Notes: a model not told the origin generated them from the sequence alone. Numbered from the stretch's first letter, positions 55,001 to 61,871 are shown. The stretch: 64,000 bases of DNA from CAINVV01 sp963663675 (GCA_963663675.1 OY760498.1:1488001-1552000); one strand, 5' to 3'. Translations and numbers: made by a program.

Positions 55001-55421
55001 TGCCGGAAATGGTAAAATCCCATGTTTCGCCTTTCACGATTTTGACTACTTTTCCCGCTGTGGTGTTTGCCGTGAAAGCATGTGTCCCACTTTTTATACC
55101 TGTTCCGGGAGTTCGCCAGGAATCACTGCTGGTAATATCACTATTTATATTTGGTTCCAGTATCGGTGTTAGCGTGGCATAGGAAGATCCGGTATTAAAA
55201 TTATAGTTGACAATGGTAGTTGACTGTCCAAGGGATTCACTGGTATAGCTAAGGCTAAAAATAAATACAACTGCTGAAAATATTGGGTAATTCAATAATC
55301 TCCGGTACTTTTCACCAGTTAAGGATAATTTGCCGCGGTTGGAAAAACTGCGTAATGCCCGCCCGGGTCCCCGGAATAGCTTAAAAAGTATATCTAATAT
55401 TTCGAGGTTTATATATGCCAC
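52014..55421 (-). CDS. Large Ig-repeat surface protein with T9SS C-terminal sorting domain
   Basis: 1135 aa. A hydrophobic export segment lies at about residues 44-66 after an unusually long charged N-terminus. Residues 70-240 form a jelly-roll-like domain (FSVYYQISASTSSKSPVLDFEYSLDGLTY). Two almost identical 92-aa Ig-like repeats follow at about 345-530 (SYDVVVSG.CSSVTS). The C-terminus ends in GTLYVRNMAGQTMQEI...GVYIVTIVSGNRIFSEKTLIIRE-type sorting signal for type IX secretion. It is a probable surface protein, potentially an adhesin, exported by T9SS rather than by the usher. It is the first gene of the unit that also encodes a DUF4402 protein and the usher. Confidence 0.85.
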   Translation of the reverse strand: MAYINLEILDILFKLFRGPGRALRSFSNRGKLSLTGEKYRRLLNYPIFSAVVFIFSLSYTSESLGQSTTIVNYNFNTGSSYATLTPILEPNINSDITSSDSWRTPGTGIKSGTHAFTANTTAGKVVKIVKGETWDFTISGNEIANYRSFSVYYQISASTSSKSPVLDFEYSLDGLTYSATGITAVVGGSSLTLTTSFKECELTLPSSLDNPDSPIYFRLTTSGGFNNTTFNLDNFQVQAYYNAISTSAISGTSLCAGSNVSVPYTISGAFLSGNSFTAELSDQNGNFAPPISIGTVTRTTAGTISATIPSDTPEGSGYRIRVTSDNPKIKGTDNGTDLTVNLAPAITSQPSMPAATCSGSGTQTLSVSATGSGLAYSWRKGGVAVVNSSIISGQGTATLKLTGPTVSQAGSYDVVVSGACSSVTSDAVTVTVNTPTSITTQPAAPAATCSGSGTQILTVTAEGTGLSYSWRKGGVAVVNSSIISGQGTATLKLTGPTVSQAGSYDVVVSGTCSSVTSNAVSVTVNRDGYWTGAVSTDWNNVNNWECGELPNASTNVSITNGKSRYPLLSSGVAGTVKNLTIESASSLTVSGNTLTIAGTINTTGTFTATSGTIELNGGTGQTIPANTFAGNTVMDLTINNLSGVTLGGALNISGIVWPVSGTLNTGGYLTLLSTSSQTALISGSGNGSIAGNLNIQRYITNAFGYKYFSSPVGNATVAQLSGYLSTTATIPAIYSYDENNMNSGAAISGWINYTSVSNPLNVMEGYAVNLGSSATSDLVTISGSANNGSYSRTLYNHNGIYTQGFNLVGNPYPSPIDWNAVAGWTRTNIDGAIYFFSANGDEYSGTYSSYTNGIAGANGDNIIPAMQGFFVHVSTGHTSGILGMTNNVRINKMNPTYKSTEADYRNILRFNASFDEKTSIPDPFVLYFDPASTPDFDTETDALKLMNTNQSVPNIYAITPDVRQLSISGIPLPSDSLTRIPLGVKLLRNGWVNFSAQDISQLPASFNIYLYDSENKTYNDLKTSPNYRFYLKSGEYNQRFVLLLSKSNLQISSSLKEKPFNLTRNGSVYQANIFPGSIESGTLYVRNMAGQTMQEIDVSGQQTIEICQGAKSGVYIVTIVSGNRIFSEKTLIIRE
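53848..54381 (-). repeat. Two near-identical 276-bp tandem coding repeats (Ig-like domains)
   Basis: Copies lie at roughly 53848-54105 and 54124-54381 with a 276-bp period. Their most similar part, around 53942-54020 and 54218-54296, differs at only a few bases. Each encodes one Ig-like domain of the T9SS-sorted protein. Such similarity at DNA level implies recent duplication or gene conversion and would allow copy-number change by recombination. Confidence 0.75.
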
Positions 55422-55599
55422 TGTTTTTGTTCCGTTATGATGTAAAACTCCGGGTTAACGATGATATATTATCATGCAAGCTTCCTGTTACTTCTCAACT
55501 CTGTTTTCCAGGGAGCTACAAAGTAACAATTCTCTTATCAAAACAATTTAAAAAATTTTATGAATGGAGTTCACCGTTAACTTAAATATTCAACATATC

Positions 55600-55615
55600 A
55601 TCAATATGCATGCCA
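55600..55615 (-). promoter_or_regulatory. Sigma54-like promoter of the T9SS-protein/DUF4402/usher unit
   Basis: On the minus strand TGGCATGCATATTGAT reads as TGGCATG-N4-TTGAT against the consensus TGGCACG-N4-TTGCW (one mismatch in the -24 box and one in the -12 box). The predicted start would give a leader of about 165 nt before the ATG at 55421. The 16-bp motif CGAACAGGTGTGCGGA lies 143 bp upstream. Confidence 0.45.
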
Positions 55616-55757
55616 AGATTTATTTAGATTCTTTTAAAACTGAAATTTTGATAATTAATCCGCTGTATATCAAGATATTTTGAATCGATGTTTTTTTTGG
55701 TTGTAAATCATAATTCTACGTATTCCCCTTTATTCAGGTTGGATCGATACAAGGGTG

Positions 55758-55773
55758 CGAACAGGTGTGCGGA
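55758..55773 (-). promoter_or_regulatory. Candidate enhancer site for an NtrC-type activator, copy 1
   Basis: CGAACAGGTGTGCGGA on the plus strand is identical to 60441-60456. It lies between the chaperone stop codon and the sigma54-like promoter at 55615-55600, 143 bp upstream of the -24 box. The rest of the 55422-55793 gap is AT-rich with no gene seen. Confidence 0.45.
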
Positions 55774-55793
55774 AGTACTCTGTATCGTCCTGT

Positions 55794-56645
55794 CTATTTG
55801 AGAAGAAGGTCTGCCTCCGCGTATTTCATCGGTTTGGCATCGCTTGGTGTTGTGTACTCAACATGAAGTTTCCCGTTACGGTAATCAGTACTTGAATTTT
55901 TCAGAAGTGCAACCTGAAACCTCCGGGCCGGATTGGGTGTATAGACGGCTACACCATTAGCCCTGCCAACCTCAGTTTTTTTACCTGCAGGTGAGATATA
56001 GGAAACAGAGAGGTCTCCGTATACTGACATATTTCCTGTACGGTTAAATTTGAGGCTTATTACCGGTATGGTATCATTCTTTATGGAGAAATTGAGATCA
56101 GTGAGTGAAACTTTTGTGGTGGATTCTCCTACCCGAATGATGGTCGGGATAGTAATACCAAAAACCGGAACCAGCCTGACCGATACTGAAGTTGTATCCC
56201 TCTTATCCTCTTCACCCAAAGGCCTTGCATTGGGAATTGCCCTGAAATAGATATGGGAACGGTACTCGCCGGGCACCATCTGGGAAGTTTTTGACAATTG
56301 AACCTTTACAATCTGTGATTCCTTAGGCGCCAGAATGATACTCCGCGGATAATATCTCAAAAATTTATCGGCGAAATACTGACCCACATCCGGCGTCTTC
56401 ACCTCGGTAAAGGATCCGTCTTCATTCATTCTGTATTGTACGAAGGAGATGTTGTAACGGGCAGTATCATTGCCGATATTTGCAAGATTCAGTTCTGCAG
56501 TTTTGACGGCGCCTTCAAAGACCAGCCTTTTTGGAAAGACCATCAGATCGCCCTGTGCTTTCAGAGAAATACCAGAAAATAAGCCTGAAATAATCAGTGC
56601 GGCTGCTAATAAAAAAAAACGGGAAGGGAAATTTAACTTGAACAT
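55794..56645 (-). CDS. PapD-like periplasmic chaperone of a chaperone-usher-like system
   Basis: 283 aa with signal peptide (FFLLAAALIISGLFSGISLKAQ). The two-Ig-domain pilus chaperone pattern is seen: DLMVFPKRLVFEGAVKTAELNLANIGNDTARYNISF, whose PKR arginine aligns with the conserved Arg8 of PapD, then PRSIILAPKESQIVKVQLSKTSQMVPGEYRSHIYFRAIPN, corresponding to the F1-G1 proline/Lys-Arg segment. A second Ig domain covers about residues 150-283. The family usually chaperones pilins to the usher. The gene follows the response regulator by 47 bp in the same direction, so it is probably co-transcribed with the kinase and regulator. Confidence 0.8.
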   Translation of the reverse strand: MFKLNFPSRFFLLAAALIISGLFSGISLKAQGDLMVFPKRLVFEGAVKTAELNLANIGNDTARYNISFVQYRMNEDGSFTEVKTPDVGQYFADKFLRYYPRSIILAPKESQIVKVQLSKTSQMVPGEYRSHIYFRAIPNARPLGEEDKRDTTSVSVRLVPVFGITIPTIIRVGESTTKVSLTDLNFSIKNDTIPVISLKFNRTGNMSVYGDLSVSYISPAGKKTEVGRANGVAVYTPNPARRFQVALLKNSSTDYRNGKLHVEYTTPSDAKPMKYAEADLLLK

Positions 56646-56692
56646 ATTTCTAAAAAGTAATAAAGTGCCGGAATGGGGGCAAAATATTCATG

Positions 56693-57322
56693 TTATTCAA
56701 TAAGTTTGTTTCTTAAGGCATAAATGGTAAGTTCTGCATTTTTTTTCATCTGCATTTTTTCCATGATGCGGGTGCGATAGGTGGCCACAGTTTTATCGGA
56801 TATAAAAATCTCATTAGCGATTTCCGTAACGGATTTTCCTTTTGCGAGCATGATCATCACCTGGAACTCCCGTTCAGAGAGGGATTCATGCAATTGCTGA
56901 TTGGTACTGCTCACTTCATTGAAGAGTAGTTTTTCGGCAAAGGCTACAGAAACATATTTCCCGCCTGCAGCAATCTTGCGGATTGCGTTGGCCAGCTCTT
57001 CAAAGGCACTGTCTTTTGATAAATATCCTGAGGCTCCAAGTTTGAATGCCCTGACAGCATATTGTTCCTGGGGATGAAAACTAAGTATCAGCACACGGGT
57101 CTGGATATTGTTATTCTTCATGTGCTGCAAAAGATCCAATCCACTTATTTCAGGCATGGAAATATCAAGTATTGCAAGATCGTAGTGAGTTTTGGTCAGT
57201 TTTGAGAGTGCCTCTTTCCCATCCGCAACTTCATCTATTTGCTTTACTTCAGGAAGGGTCTTGACTATCTGCTTGACCCCTTCTCGAACTATTGCATGGT
57301 CGTCAGCTATTAATATCTTCAT
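56693..57322 (-). CDS. NarL/LuxR-type response regulator
   Basis: 209 aa. Receiver domain at residues 1-120 with phospho-acceptor D53 (YDLAILDISMPE) and acidic pocket ADDH near residues 6-9. C-terminal LuxR helix-turn-helix: LSEREFQVMIMLAKGKSVTEIANEIFISDKTVATYRTRIMEKM. Its start lies within the last 20 bp of the kinase gene (57303-58433), so the pair is translationally coupled. The chaperone gene follows, which suggests that this pair controls or is controlled with the fibre locus. Confidence 0.93.
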   Translation of the reverse strand: MKILIADDHAIVREGVKQIVKTLPEVKQIDEVADGKEALSKLTKTHYDLAILDISMPEISGLDLLQHMKNNNIQTRVLILSFHPQEQYAVRAFKLGASGYLSKDSAFEELANAIRKIAAGGKYVSVAFAEKLLFNEVSSTNQQLHESLSEREFQVMIMLAKGKSVTEIANEIFISDKTVATYRTRIMEKMQMKKNAELTIYALRNKLIE

Positions 57323-58433
57323 CTGCTATGATATTTACTGATGGTACGAAAACTTTTATACTTGTTCCTGAAGGGATATTTAATTCCAGATCGAGGATAC
57401 CATTACATTGCCTGGCTCTTTCTCTCATTCCGAACAGTCCCATGGACTTGGAGCTTTCAAGAATGGCAGGGCTTATGCCAACGCCGTTATCCGAGATGAT
57501 CATATAGATTCCGTTTGATTCGTGCCGGATGGAAATATCTACTTTTGTTGCCTTTGCATGCCGGATGACATTGGTGAGAGCTTCCTGGAGAATCCTGAAC
57601 AAGGCGAGTTCAGTCTTGAAATCTTTAAAGTCTGCTTCATCCAGTGCCAGATCAAATTCTAATCCTGTGCGGGCTTCCATCTCGCTGCAGTAGCTTTCAA
57701 TGGCATCGGCAAGACCAAGGTCGGTGAGTAGTTTTGGGTGTAACTCAGATGAAATTCGCTGAACTTTTCTGATGATATCGTTGGTATTTTCAATCATGCC
57801 ATCCACTTTTTCTGACGGCATATCCTTCCCTCGATTTTTACGGATCCAGCTCAGGTCAAATTTCAGGGCTGTCAAAGCCTGTCCGAGCTCATCGTGAATC
57901 AGCAAAGAGATCGCGGCCCTCTCATTTTCAAGGGCATTGATCATGTGATGGTTCAATAATTGAAGTCGTTCCTTGTGCCGTTGAATCTCCAGTTCAGATT
58001 CAATCAGCTTATCCCTGCTTTCAATAATGATCTGTTTCTGCCTGAAAAGTTCGAGGAAAACATTGACCTTACTGAACAATACCTTCCTATTGAGGGGCTT
58101 GATAATATAATCGACAGCTCCGGACTCATAACCGGTAATAATTTGATTGTTGTCGGGGAAGGCAGCAGTTAAAAAGATGATTGGGACACTATCGGTAAAC
58201 CTTTTCTTGTTTATTTCAAGTGCAAGTTCATATCCGTTCATTCCGGCCATCTGAACATCAAGAATTGCCAGTGAAAGCGGGATGCCATCAGTCTTTGCCA
58301 GCGCGTCCTGACCAGACTCAGCCTCGATGATGTTGGCATCAACTCCTTTCAGAATGATCTTAAGGTAGGTCAGATTATAGGGGATGTCATCTACGATAAG
58401 AATGTTAGGTAGTTCTTTCACAAATAATTGCAT
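57303..58433 (-). CDS. Soluble hybrid: N-terminal receiver plus NarX/DegS-type histidine kinase
   Basis: 376 aa, no membrane segment. Residues 8-125 are a receiver (LPNILIVDDIPYNL, LAILDVQMAGMNGYELA, DYIIKPLNRK), close to the receiver of the kinase at 62002-63960. A coiled coil follows, then HisKA_3 with its phospho-acceptor in SLLIHDELGQALTALKFDLSWIRKN, and a HATPase domain (TNVIRHAKATKVDISI, GISPAILESSKSMGLFGMRERA). Such receiver-first kinases take phosphate or act with other sensors. It is co-transcribed with the NarL-type regulator directly downstream. Confidence 0.9.
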   Translation of the reverse strand: MQLFVKELPNILIVDDIPYNLTYLKIILKGVDANIIEAESGQDALAKTDGIPLSLAILDVQMAGMNGYELALEINKKRFTDSVPIIFLTAAFPDNNQIITGYESGAVDYIIKPLNRKVLFSKVNVFLELFRQKQIIIESRDKLIESELEIQRHKERLQLLNHHMINALENERAAISLLIHDELGQALTALKFDLSWIRKNRGKDMPSEKVDGMIENTNDIIRKVQRISSELHPKLLTDLGLADAIESYCSEMEARTGLEFDLALDEADFKDFKTELALFRILQEALTNVIRHAKATKVDISIRHESNGIYMIISDNGVGISPAILESSKSMGLFGMRERARQCNGILDLELNIPSGTSIKVFVPSVNIIADEDINS

Positions 58434-58825
58434 TGATAAATTTGTAGAAATAATTAGATCATTTACAATATTACAAAAAAATGACTATTTACTGACTTGT
58501 TTTAGAATAAATTTTGATAAACAGGAATATAGGTCCCGGGATATAGAAATGAGATATGAGTTAAGAGATATGAGATGTTTAGGACAGTTGAATATCAGCA
58601 TTCGAGAAATTTAGACCTGGAATCAGGAGTTAATATTTGTTATAACAGTTGAGCCGGTCATTTTGTTTTATTTATCAGTAAATATTTATTCAATTTGGTT
58701 ATGAGAGAAGGAATAGCTTTGATATTCAATTACATATATTCAATCATGCTTAATCTTTTAATCATAAACAGAAAACCCGGTAATCTGGTATTACCGGGTT
58801 AATCTGGTTTTGTTTTTTATCTTTT
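58434..58825. other. Gene-free spacer with low-complexity filler
   Basis: No gene recognised. GAAATGAGATATGAGTTA (58546-58563) is identical to the complement of 32654-32671, a low-complexity filler of the kind found between genes. A terminator hairpin is at 58774-58800. A TAATATTG box (minus strand, 58473-58466) could be the -7 element of the kinase operon (one mismatch). Confidence 0.4.
58774..58800 (-). terminator. Terminator of the first DUF4402 transcription unit
   Basis: AACCCGGTAA (58774-58783) pairs with TTACCGGGTT (58791-58800) around a 7-nt loop. On the minus strand the stem is followed by TTTTCTGTTTA. It lies 26 bp after the stop of the DUF4402 gene at 58826. Confidence 0.8.
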
Positions 58826-59395
58826 CTAATCAAAATTTACGGTGACCGGGAAAGGTGTTGCTGAAACATATTTCCCTATCCCCTGGGATGCATTGACATA
58901 TAAGGTAGCTCCAACAGTCAGGACACCTTTGCCATTAGCCATGGTGCCATCCCCGGAACTGGACGGGTAACTTGTAAAGTTGCTCACACGCATCGTATAA
59001 CCCTCATTGCTGACCAGTGTAATGTCTGAGGTTGGCAAAGTTATAGAGTAAGCAGAAGTACTATTTTTCCCGGTTAACTCATCTAATCCGTCATTTACCT
59101 CAAATATGGCAGCCGTAATATTACCCTGAGTTGATCGAAGGGAAACATTGCCTGTTGTAAACAGGTAATTTCCGTCAGGAGAAAGAACGACTGATCCCGA
59201 ATTACCTGATACAATAGCTCCAAAATTCATATCCTGTACTTTTGTAATGCCGATAGGTGAAATAATGAAACAACTGATGGAGGCGTGAGAAAAGGACCCA
59301 TCCCCGGCCTTGACTACCTGGGCTTGTACGCCATTGTTAAATAATTGAAATGCACACCAAAGGGTTAGTATATGCAGAAATTTGTTGATGAGCAT
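58826..59395 (-). CDS. DUF4402 domain protein, candidate fibre subunit
   Basis: 189 aa; signal peptide ends at NNGVQAQ. DUF4402 signature: ISPIGITKVQDMNFGAIVSGNSGSVVLSPDGNYLFTTGNVSL, then FTSYPSSSGDGT and GATLYVNASQGIGKYVSATPFPVTVNFD. The last strand alternates hydrophobics (F-V-V-F) and ends with a penultimate aromatic residue, as do pilins recognised by PapD-type chaperones. It follows the gene at 59483 after an 87-bp spacer containing a hairpin, and is the last gene of its unit. Confidence 0.85.
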   Translation of the reverse strand: MLINKFLHILTLWCAFQLFNNGVQAQVVKAGDGSFSHASISCFIISPIGITKVQDMNFGAIVSGNSGSVVLSPDGNYLFTTGNVSLRSTQGNITAAIFEVNDGLDELTGKNSTSAYSITLPTSDITLVSNEGYTMRVSNFTSYPSSSGDGTMANGKGVLTVGATLYVNASQGIGKYVSATPFPVTVNFD

Positions 59396-59433
59396 CAGAA
59401 TATTTTTTAAACTAAATCTGAATCTTTATAAAA

Positions 59434-59467
59434 CTAAAAGAAACTGTAAATATACAGCTTCTTTTAG
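59434..59467 (-). terminator. Hairpin between the two DUF4402 genes
   Basis: A 9-bp stem CTAAAAGAA/TTCTTTTAG (59434-59442, 59459-59467) continues after a one-base bulge pair into CTGTA/TACAG (59444-59448, 59453-59457) with a 4-nt loop. On the minus strand the stem is followed by TTTTATAAAG. It could partly terminate after the 59483 gene or protect its mRNA end, setting the ratio of the two proteins. Confidence 0.55.
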
Positions 59468-59482
59468 CAATCTGGTTTGGTT

Positions 59483-59998
59483 TTAGTTGTAATTTACGGT
59501 AACGGGGAAACCGGTCAGGTTTTTATATTCGCCAGCAACCTGTGACCCGCCGACGTTCAGTGTTGCACCGACGATGATGGTTTGAGCACCTGAGGCTGAA
59601 AGGGTTCCGGTGGTTCCGATATTGCTTACCCAGGTATTAACTGTCATTGTTTCAGTTCCGCTTGTTCTTGTTAAGGTAAGTGCAGCGGCAGGCAATGTAA
59701 TGGAATAAGTATAGCCGGTTTGTCCTGTTACAGAAAATTGAGCTGCTGCTACAGTTCCGGTTGTTCCTGGTAAGGTAATGCCGCCGGTTACGGTACGGGT
59801 ATTGTTTGTTCCCAGTACAACAGTTCCTGCATTTGCATTGACTGCGATATTGCCAAAATTCATATCTACTGATTTTGTTATTCCAAGTGGAGTAACGATG
59901 TTGGCTGTTGCTGGTGCGTTAGCTGTAACTGATGCCTGACCAAATGAACTTACGGCGAATCCGCCAACTGCTACTAAAAAAATGATTACTTTTTTCAT
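59483..59998 (-). CDS. DUF4402 domain protein, probable major fibre subunit
   Basis: 171 aa with signal peptide (IIFLVAVGGFAVSSFGQ). Clear DUF4402 sequence: VTPLGITKSVDMNFGNIAVNANAGTVVLGTNNTRTVTGGITLPGTTGTVAAAQFSVTG, GATLNVGGSQVAGEYKNLTGFPVTVNYN. The end alternates F-V-V-Y with a penultimate tyrosine, which is the chaperone-recognition pattern of usher-dependent pilins. The compact Thr/Val/Gly-rich composition without cysteine suits an abundant structural subunit. An A11 tract lies a few bases upstream of the start codon. Transcription probably starts at the sigma54-like promoter at 60299-60284. Confidence 0.85.
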   Translation of the reverse strand: MKKVIIFLVAVGGFAVSSFGQASVTANAPATANIVTPLGITKSVDMNFGNIAVNANAGTVVLGTNNTRTVTGGITLPGTTGTVAAAQFSVTGQTGYTYSITLPAAALTLTRTSGTETMTVNTWVSNIGTTGTLSASGAQTIIVGATLNVGGSQVAGEYKNLTGFPVTVNYN

Positions 59999-60004
59999 GA
60001 TTTG

Positions 60005-60015
60005 TTTTTTTTTTT
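60005..60015 (-). repeat. A11 homopolymer tract upstream of the major DUF4402 gene
   Basis: Eleven consecutive T on the plus strand (A11 in the mRNA sense) at 60005-60015, ending 7 bases before the start codon of the 59483-59998 gene, within an A-rich leader. Homopolymers of this length slip during replication in other phase-variable genes; here it would alter the spacing in the leader. Confidence 0.5.
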
Positions 60016-60039
60016 GACTTTTAATTATTTTTTTTATTT

Positions 60040-60261
60040 CTATTTATTTATTTCTTCTTCCATTGCATTGACTGCAGGAAAATATTTGTTTTCAACTTTT
60101 ATTATTTTACCTTCATTCATAAGTTTTCTTGTAACATATCCCAACCGTAACCTGCTTTGGCGGAGATACTCTTCCATCTCGGCTATCATCACTCCATTTG
60201 GCTGGGAATAGATAAAACTTTGTACGATTTCTTCCATAACAACTTTTAATTTCTTACACAT
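60040..60261 (-). CDS. Small winged-helix-like hypothetical protein
   Basis: About 73 aa from the ATG at 60261 (MCKKLK); another ATG is at 60237. An in-frame start at 60309 would lie upstream of the predicted transcript start and is rejected. The sequence EEIVQSFIYSQPNGVMIAEMEEYLRQSRLRLGYVTRKLMNEGKIIKVENKYFP has the helix-helix-helix-wing pattern of a small DNA-binding domain. No family recognised. It is the first gene after the sigma54-like promoter and is followed by the major DUF4402 gene, so it may regulate the locus or simply be co-transcribed. Confidence 0.6.
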   Translation of the reverse strand: MCKKLKVVMEEIVQSFIYSQPNGVMIAEMEEYLRQSRLRLGYVTRKLMNEGKIIKVENKYFPAVNAMEEEINK

Positions 60262-60283
60262 AATTGCTGTGTGACTAGACCGA

Positions 60284-60299
60284 AACAAACAGCGTGCCA
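60284..60299 (-). promoter_or_regulatory. Sigma54-like promoter of the small-protein/DUF4402 unit
   Basis: The minus strand reads TGGCACGCTGTTTGTT: TGGCACG-N4-TTGTT, matching the consensus TGGCACG-N4-TTGCW except for one base of the -12 GC. The transcript would begin near 60272, about 11 nt before the ATG at 60261. The activator gene required for such a promoter (NtrC type, 60483-61871) is adjacent. Confidence 0.6.
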
Positions 60300-60420
60300 A
60301 AACATGCAAATGTGAAAAAATATTTATTTTTATGTGTATAATATGTTGATATACAGGCTAAAAAAAAACATAAAAAAATATGAAAATCTTGTAAAAGCAA
60401 AAATAAATTGAAACAGAAGG

Positions 60421-60480
60421 TGTGAGCGCACAGTAGAAAACGAACAGGTGTGCGGACAGGTGTGCGGTATGTTACAGGTG
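60421..60480 (-). promoter_or_regulatory. Candidate enhancer site for an NtrC-type activator, copy 2
   Basis: CGAACAGGTGTGCGGA at 60441-60456 is identical to 55758-55773; inside it ACAGGTGTGCGG is tandemly duplicated (60444-60455 and 60456-60467), and a partial ACAGGTG follows at 60474-60480, overlapping nothing but the end of the activator gene spacer. The near-palindrome TGTGAGCGCACA is at 60421-60432. The motif is 142 bp upstream of the -24 box at 60299. Confidence 0.5.
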
Positions 60481-60482
60481 AT

Positions 60483-61871
60483 TTACAGTCCGACTTTGGA
60501 TACTGTAATGTTGTACTTCTTCATCTTTCTGATCAGAGCGTCACGGGTGATGCCGAGTTCTGCAGCAGCCTCAGTCTGGTTAAAATTGCAGTTTTTAAGC
60601 TTTTCACGGATCAGTTCAGCTTCAACAGGGGCAGAAAGGCTTGACAATGGTTTCTGAACCGGGGTGGTTCCACCATCTGATCTTAAAATAAAATCGTTTG
60701 CACATAACCTGTCACCTTTGCAGAAGATCATGGCCCGTTCTGTGATATTTCTTAGTTCCCTGACATTGCCTGGAAAGGAATACGCCTTCAACGTTTCAAC
60801 AACCTCACCCGGAATTTCAGGGCGTACCTTGCCCATACGTGCTGCAAACTCTTCTACAAACTGACTTAGAAGTGGTTCTATATCATCGGTACGCTCGCGC
60901 AAGGGCGGTATATGAATATGAAGTGTGTTAAGCCGGTGGAGCAGGTCCAGCCTGAATTTTTTTTCACCCACCATCATTTCCAGGTTGAAGTTGGTGGCTG
61001 CAATGATCCTGAAATCAGTCCGTATCGGCATGGTTTCACCCACTCGGGTAACCACTTTTTCCTCAATGCAACGAAGTATCTTGGCCTGAAGATTCAACGG
61101 CATATCAGCAATTTCGTCCAGGAACAGCGTTCCCTGATCGCTGATTTCGAAAAATCCTTTTTTGTCGGAGATAGCTCCAGTGAATGAACCTTTTTTATGG
61201 CCAAAAAATTCACTTTCCAACAGTGAGTCTGTTATTGAGCTGCTGTTAACAGGGCAGAATATATGATCCTTCCTGGCGCCCGAATAATGGATGATCCTGG
61301 CAATGTTTTCTTTTCCGGTTCCACTTTCACCTGTGATGAGCACATTGGTGTCAGGATACTGGGCAGCAAGACTCGCCTGCTCATAAATAGCAATGATCTG
61401 CGGAGATGCTCCTATAAATTTTCGGTTGATTTTATCTTCCAGTGCTTTGGATATCAGCGAATTACGTTCTTCTGCCAATACAAGGCGGCGCTGAAGCAGC
61501 AGGAACTTCCGGCTTCGTTCAATGGCAATCTGGATATCGATATGACGGAAAGGTTTGCGCAAATAATCGAAGGCGCCAAGCCGCATGGCTTTTATAACGG
61601 TATCCATATCACCATGGCCGGAGACTATGATGACTTCAATAGCAGGAAAATCAGATTTAACTTTTTTAAGAACGTCCAGTCCATCGGCACCAGGCAGGCG
61701 TATATCAAGTATGAGAAGGTCAACTGGATGACGGTCAAGTATATATAATCCATTGTCTACAGTGTTGGCTTCGTATACCTGGTGACCAGTAAGATCTAAA
61801 AATTCGGCAAGTTCTTCTGTGAAATGTTTCTCGTCATCAAGAATCAGTACACTTATCTTGTCTTTATCCAT
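60483..61871 (-). CDS. NtrC-family sigma54-dependent response regulator
   Basis: 462 aa. Receiver at residues 1-120 with phospho-acceptor D56 (DLLILDIRLPG). AAA+ domain with Walker A GESGTGKEN, the sigma54-contacting loop GSFTGA (in FFGHKKGSFTGAISDKKG), Walker B TLFLDEIADMP and RTDFRIIAATN. A Fis-type helix-turn-helix ends the protein: LKNCNFNQTEAAAELGITRDALIRKMKKYNI. It must act on sigma54 RNA polymerase. The gene sits next to two sigma54-like promoters with a shared upstream motif, so the fibre genes are its likely targets. The cognate kinase may be the protein encoded at 62002-63960. Confidence 0.95.
   Translation of the reverse strand: MDKDKISVLILDDEKHFTEELAEFLDLTGHQVYEANTVDNGLYILDRHPVDLLILDIRLPGADGLDVLKKVKSDFPAIEVIIVSGHGDMDTVIKAMRLGAFDYLRKPFRHIDIQIAIERSRKFLLLQRRLVLAEERNSLISKALEDKINRKFIGASPQIIAIYEQASLAAQYPDTNVLITGESGTGKENIARIIHYSGARKDHIFCPVNSSSITDSLLESEFFGHKKGSFTGAISDKKGFFEISDQGTLFLDEIADMPLNLQAKILRCIEEKVVTRVGETMPIRTDFRIIAATNFNLEMMVGEKKFRLDLLHRLNTLHIHIPPLRERTDDIEPLLSQFVEEFAARMGKVRPEIPGEVVETLKAYSFPGNVRELRNITERAMIFCKGDRLCANDFILRSDGGTTPVQKPLSSLSAPVEAELIREKLKNCNFNQTEAAAELGITRDALIRKMKKYNITVSKVGL

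Noticed and set aside
52014..55421. The 1135-aa protein as a cargo of the usher
   Set aside because: It ends in a type IX secretion sorting domain and has no pilin-like C-terminal strand, so it most likely leaves by T9SS.
56646..56692. A third sigma54-like promoter before the chaperone gene
   Set aside because: GGCAC is present on the minus strand but no TTG-type -12 box is at the right distance, and the 47-bp gap fits an operon with the response regulator.
60002..60211. A 69-codon hydrophobic open frame on the plus strand
   Set aside because: It starts in the T-rich leader of the DUF4402 gene and its phenylalanine-rich start merely translates T runs.
60262..60309. Longer start of the small winged-helix-like protein
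   Set aside because: The extra codons overlap the sigma54-like promoter and would lie upstream of the predicted transcript start.
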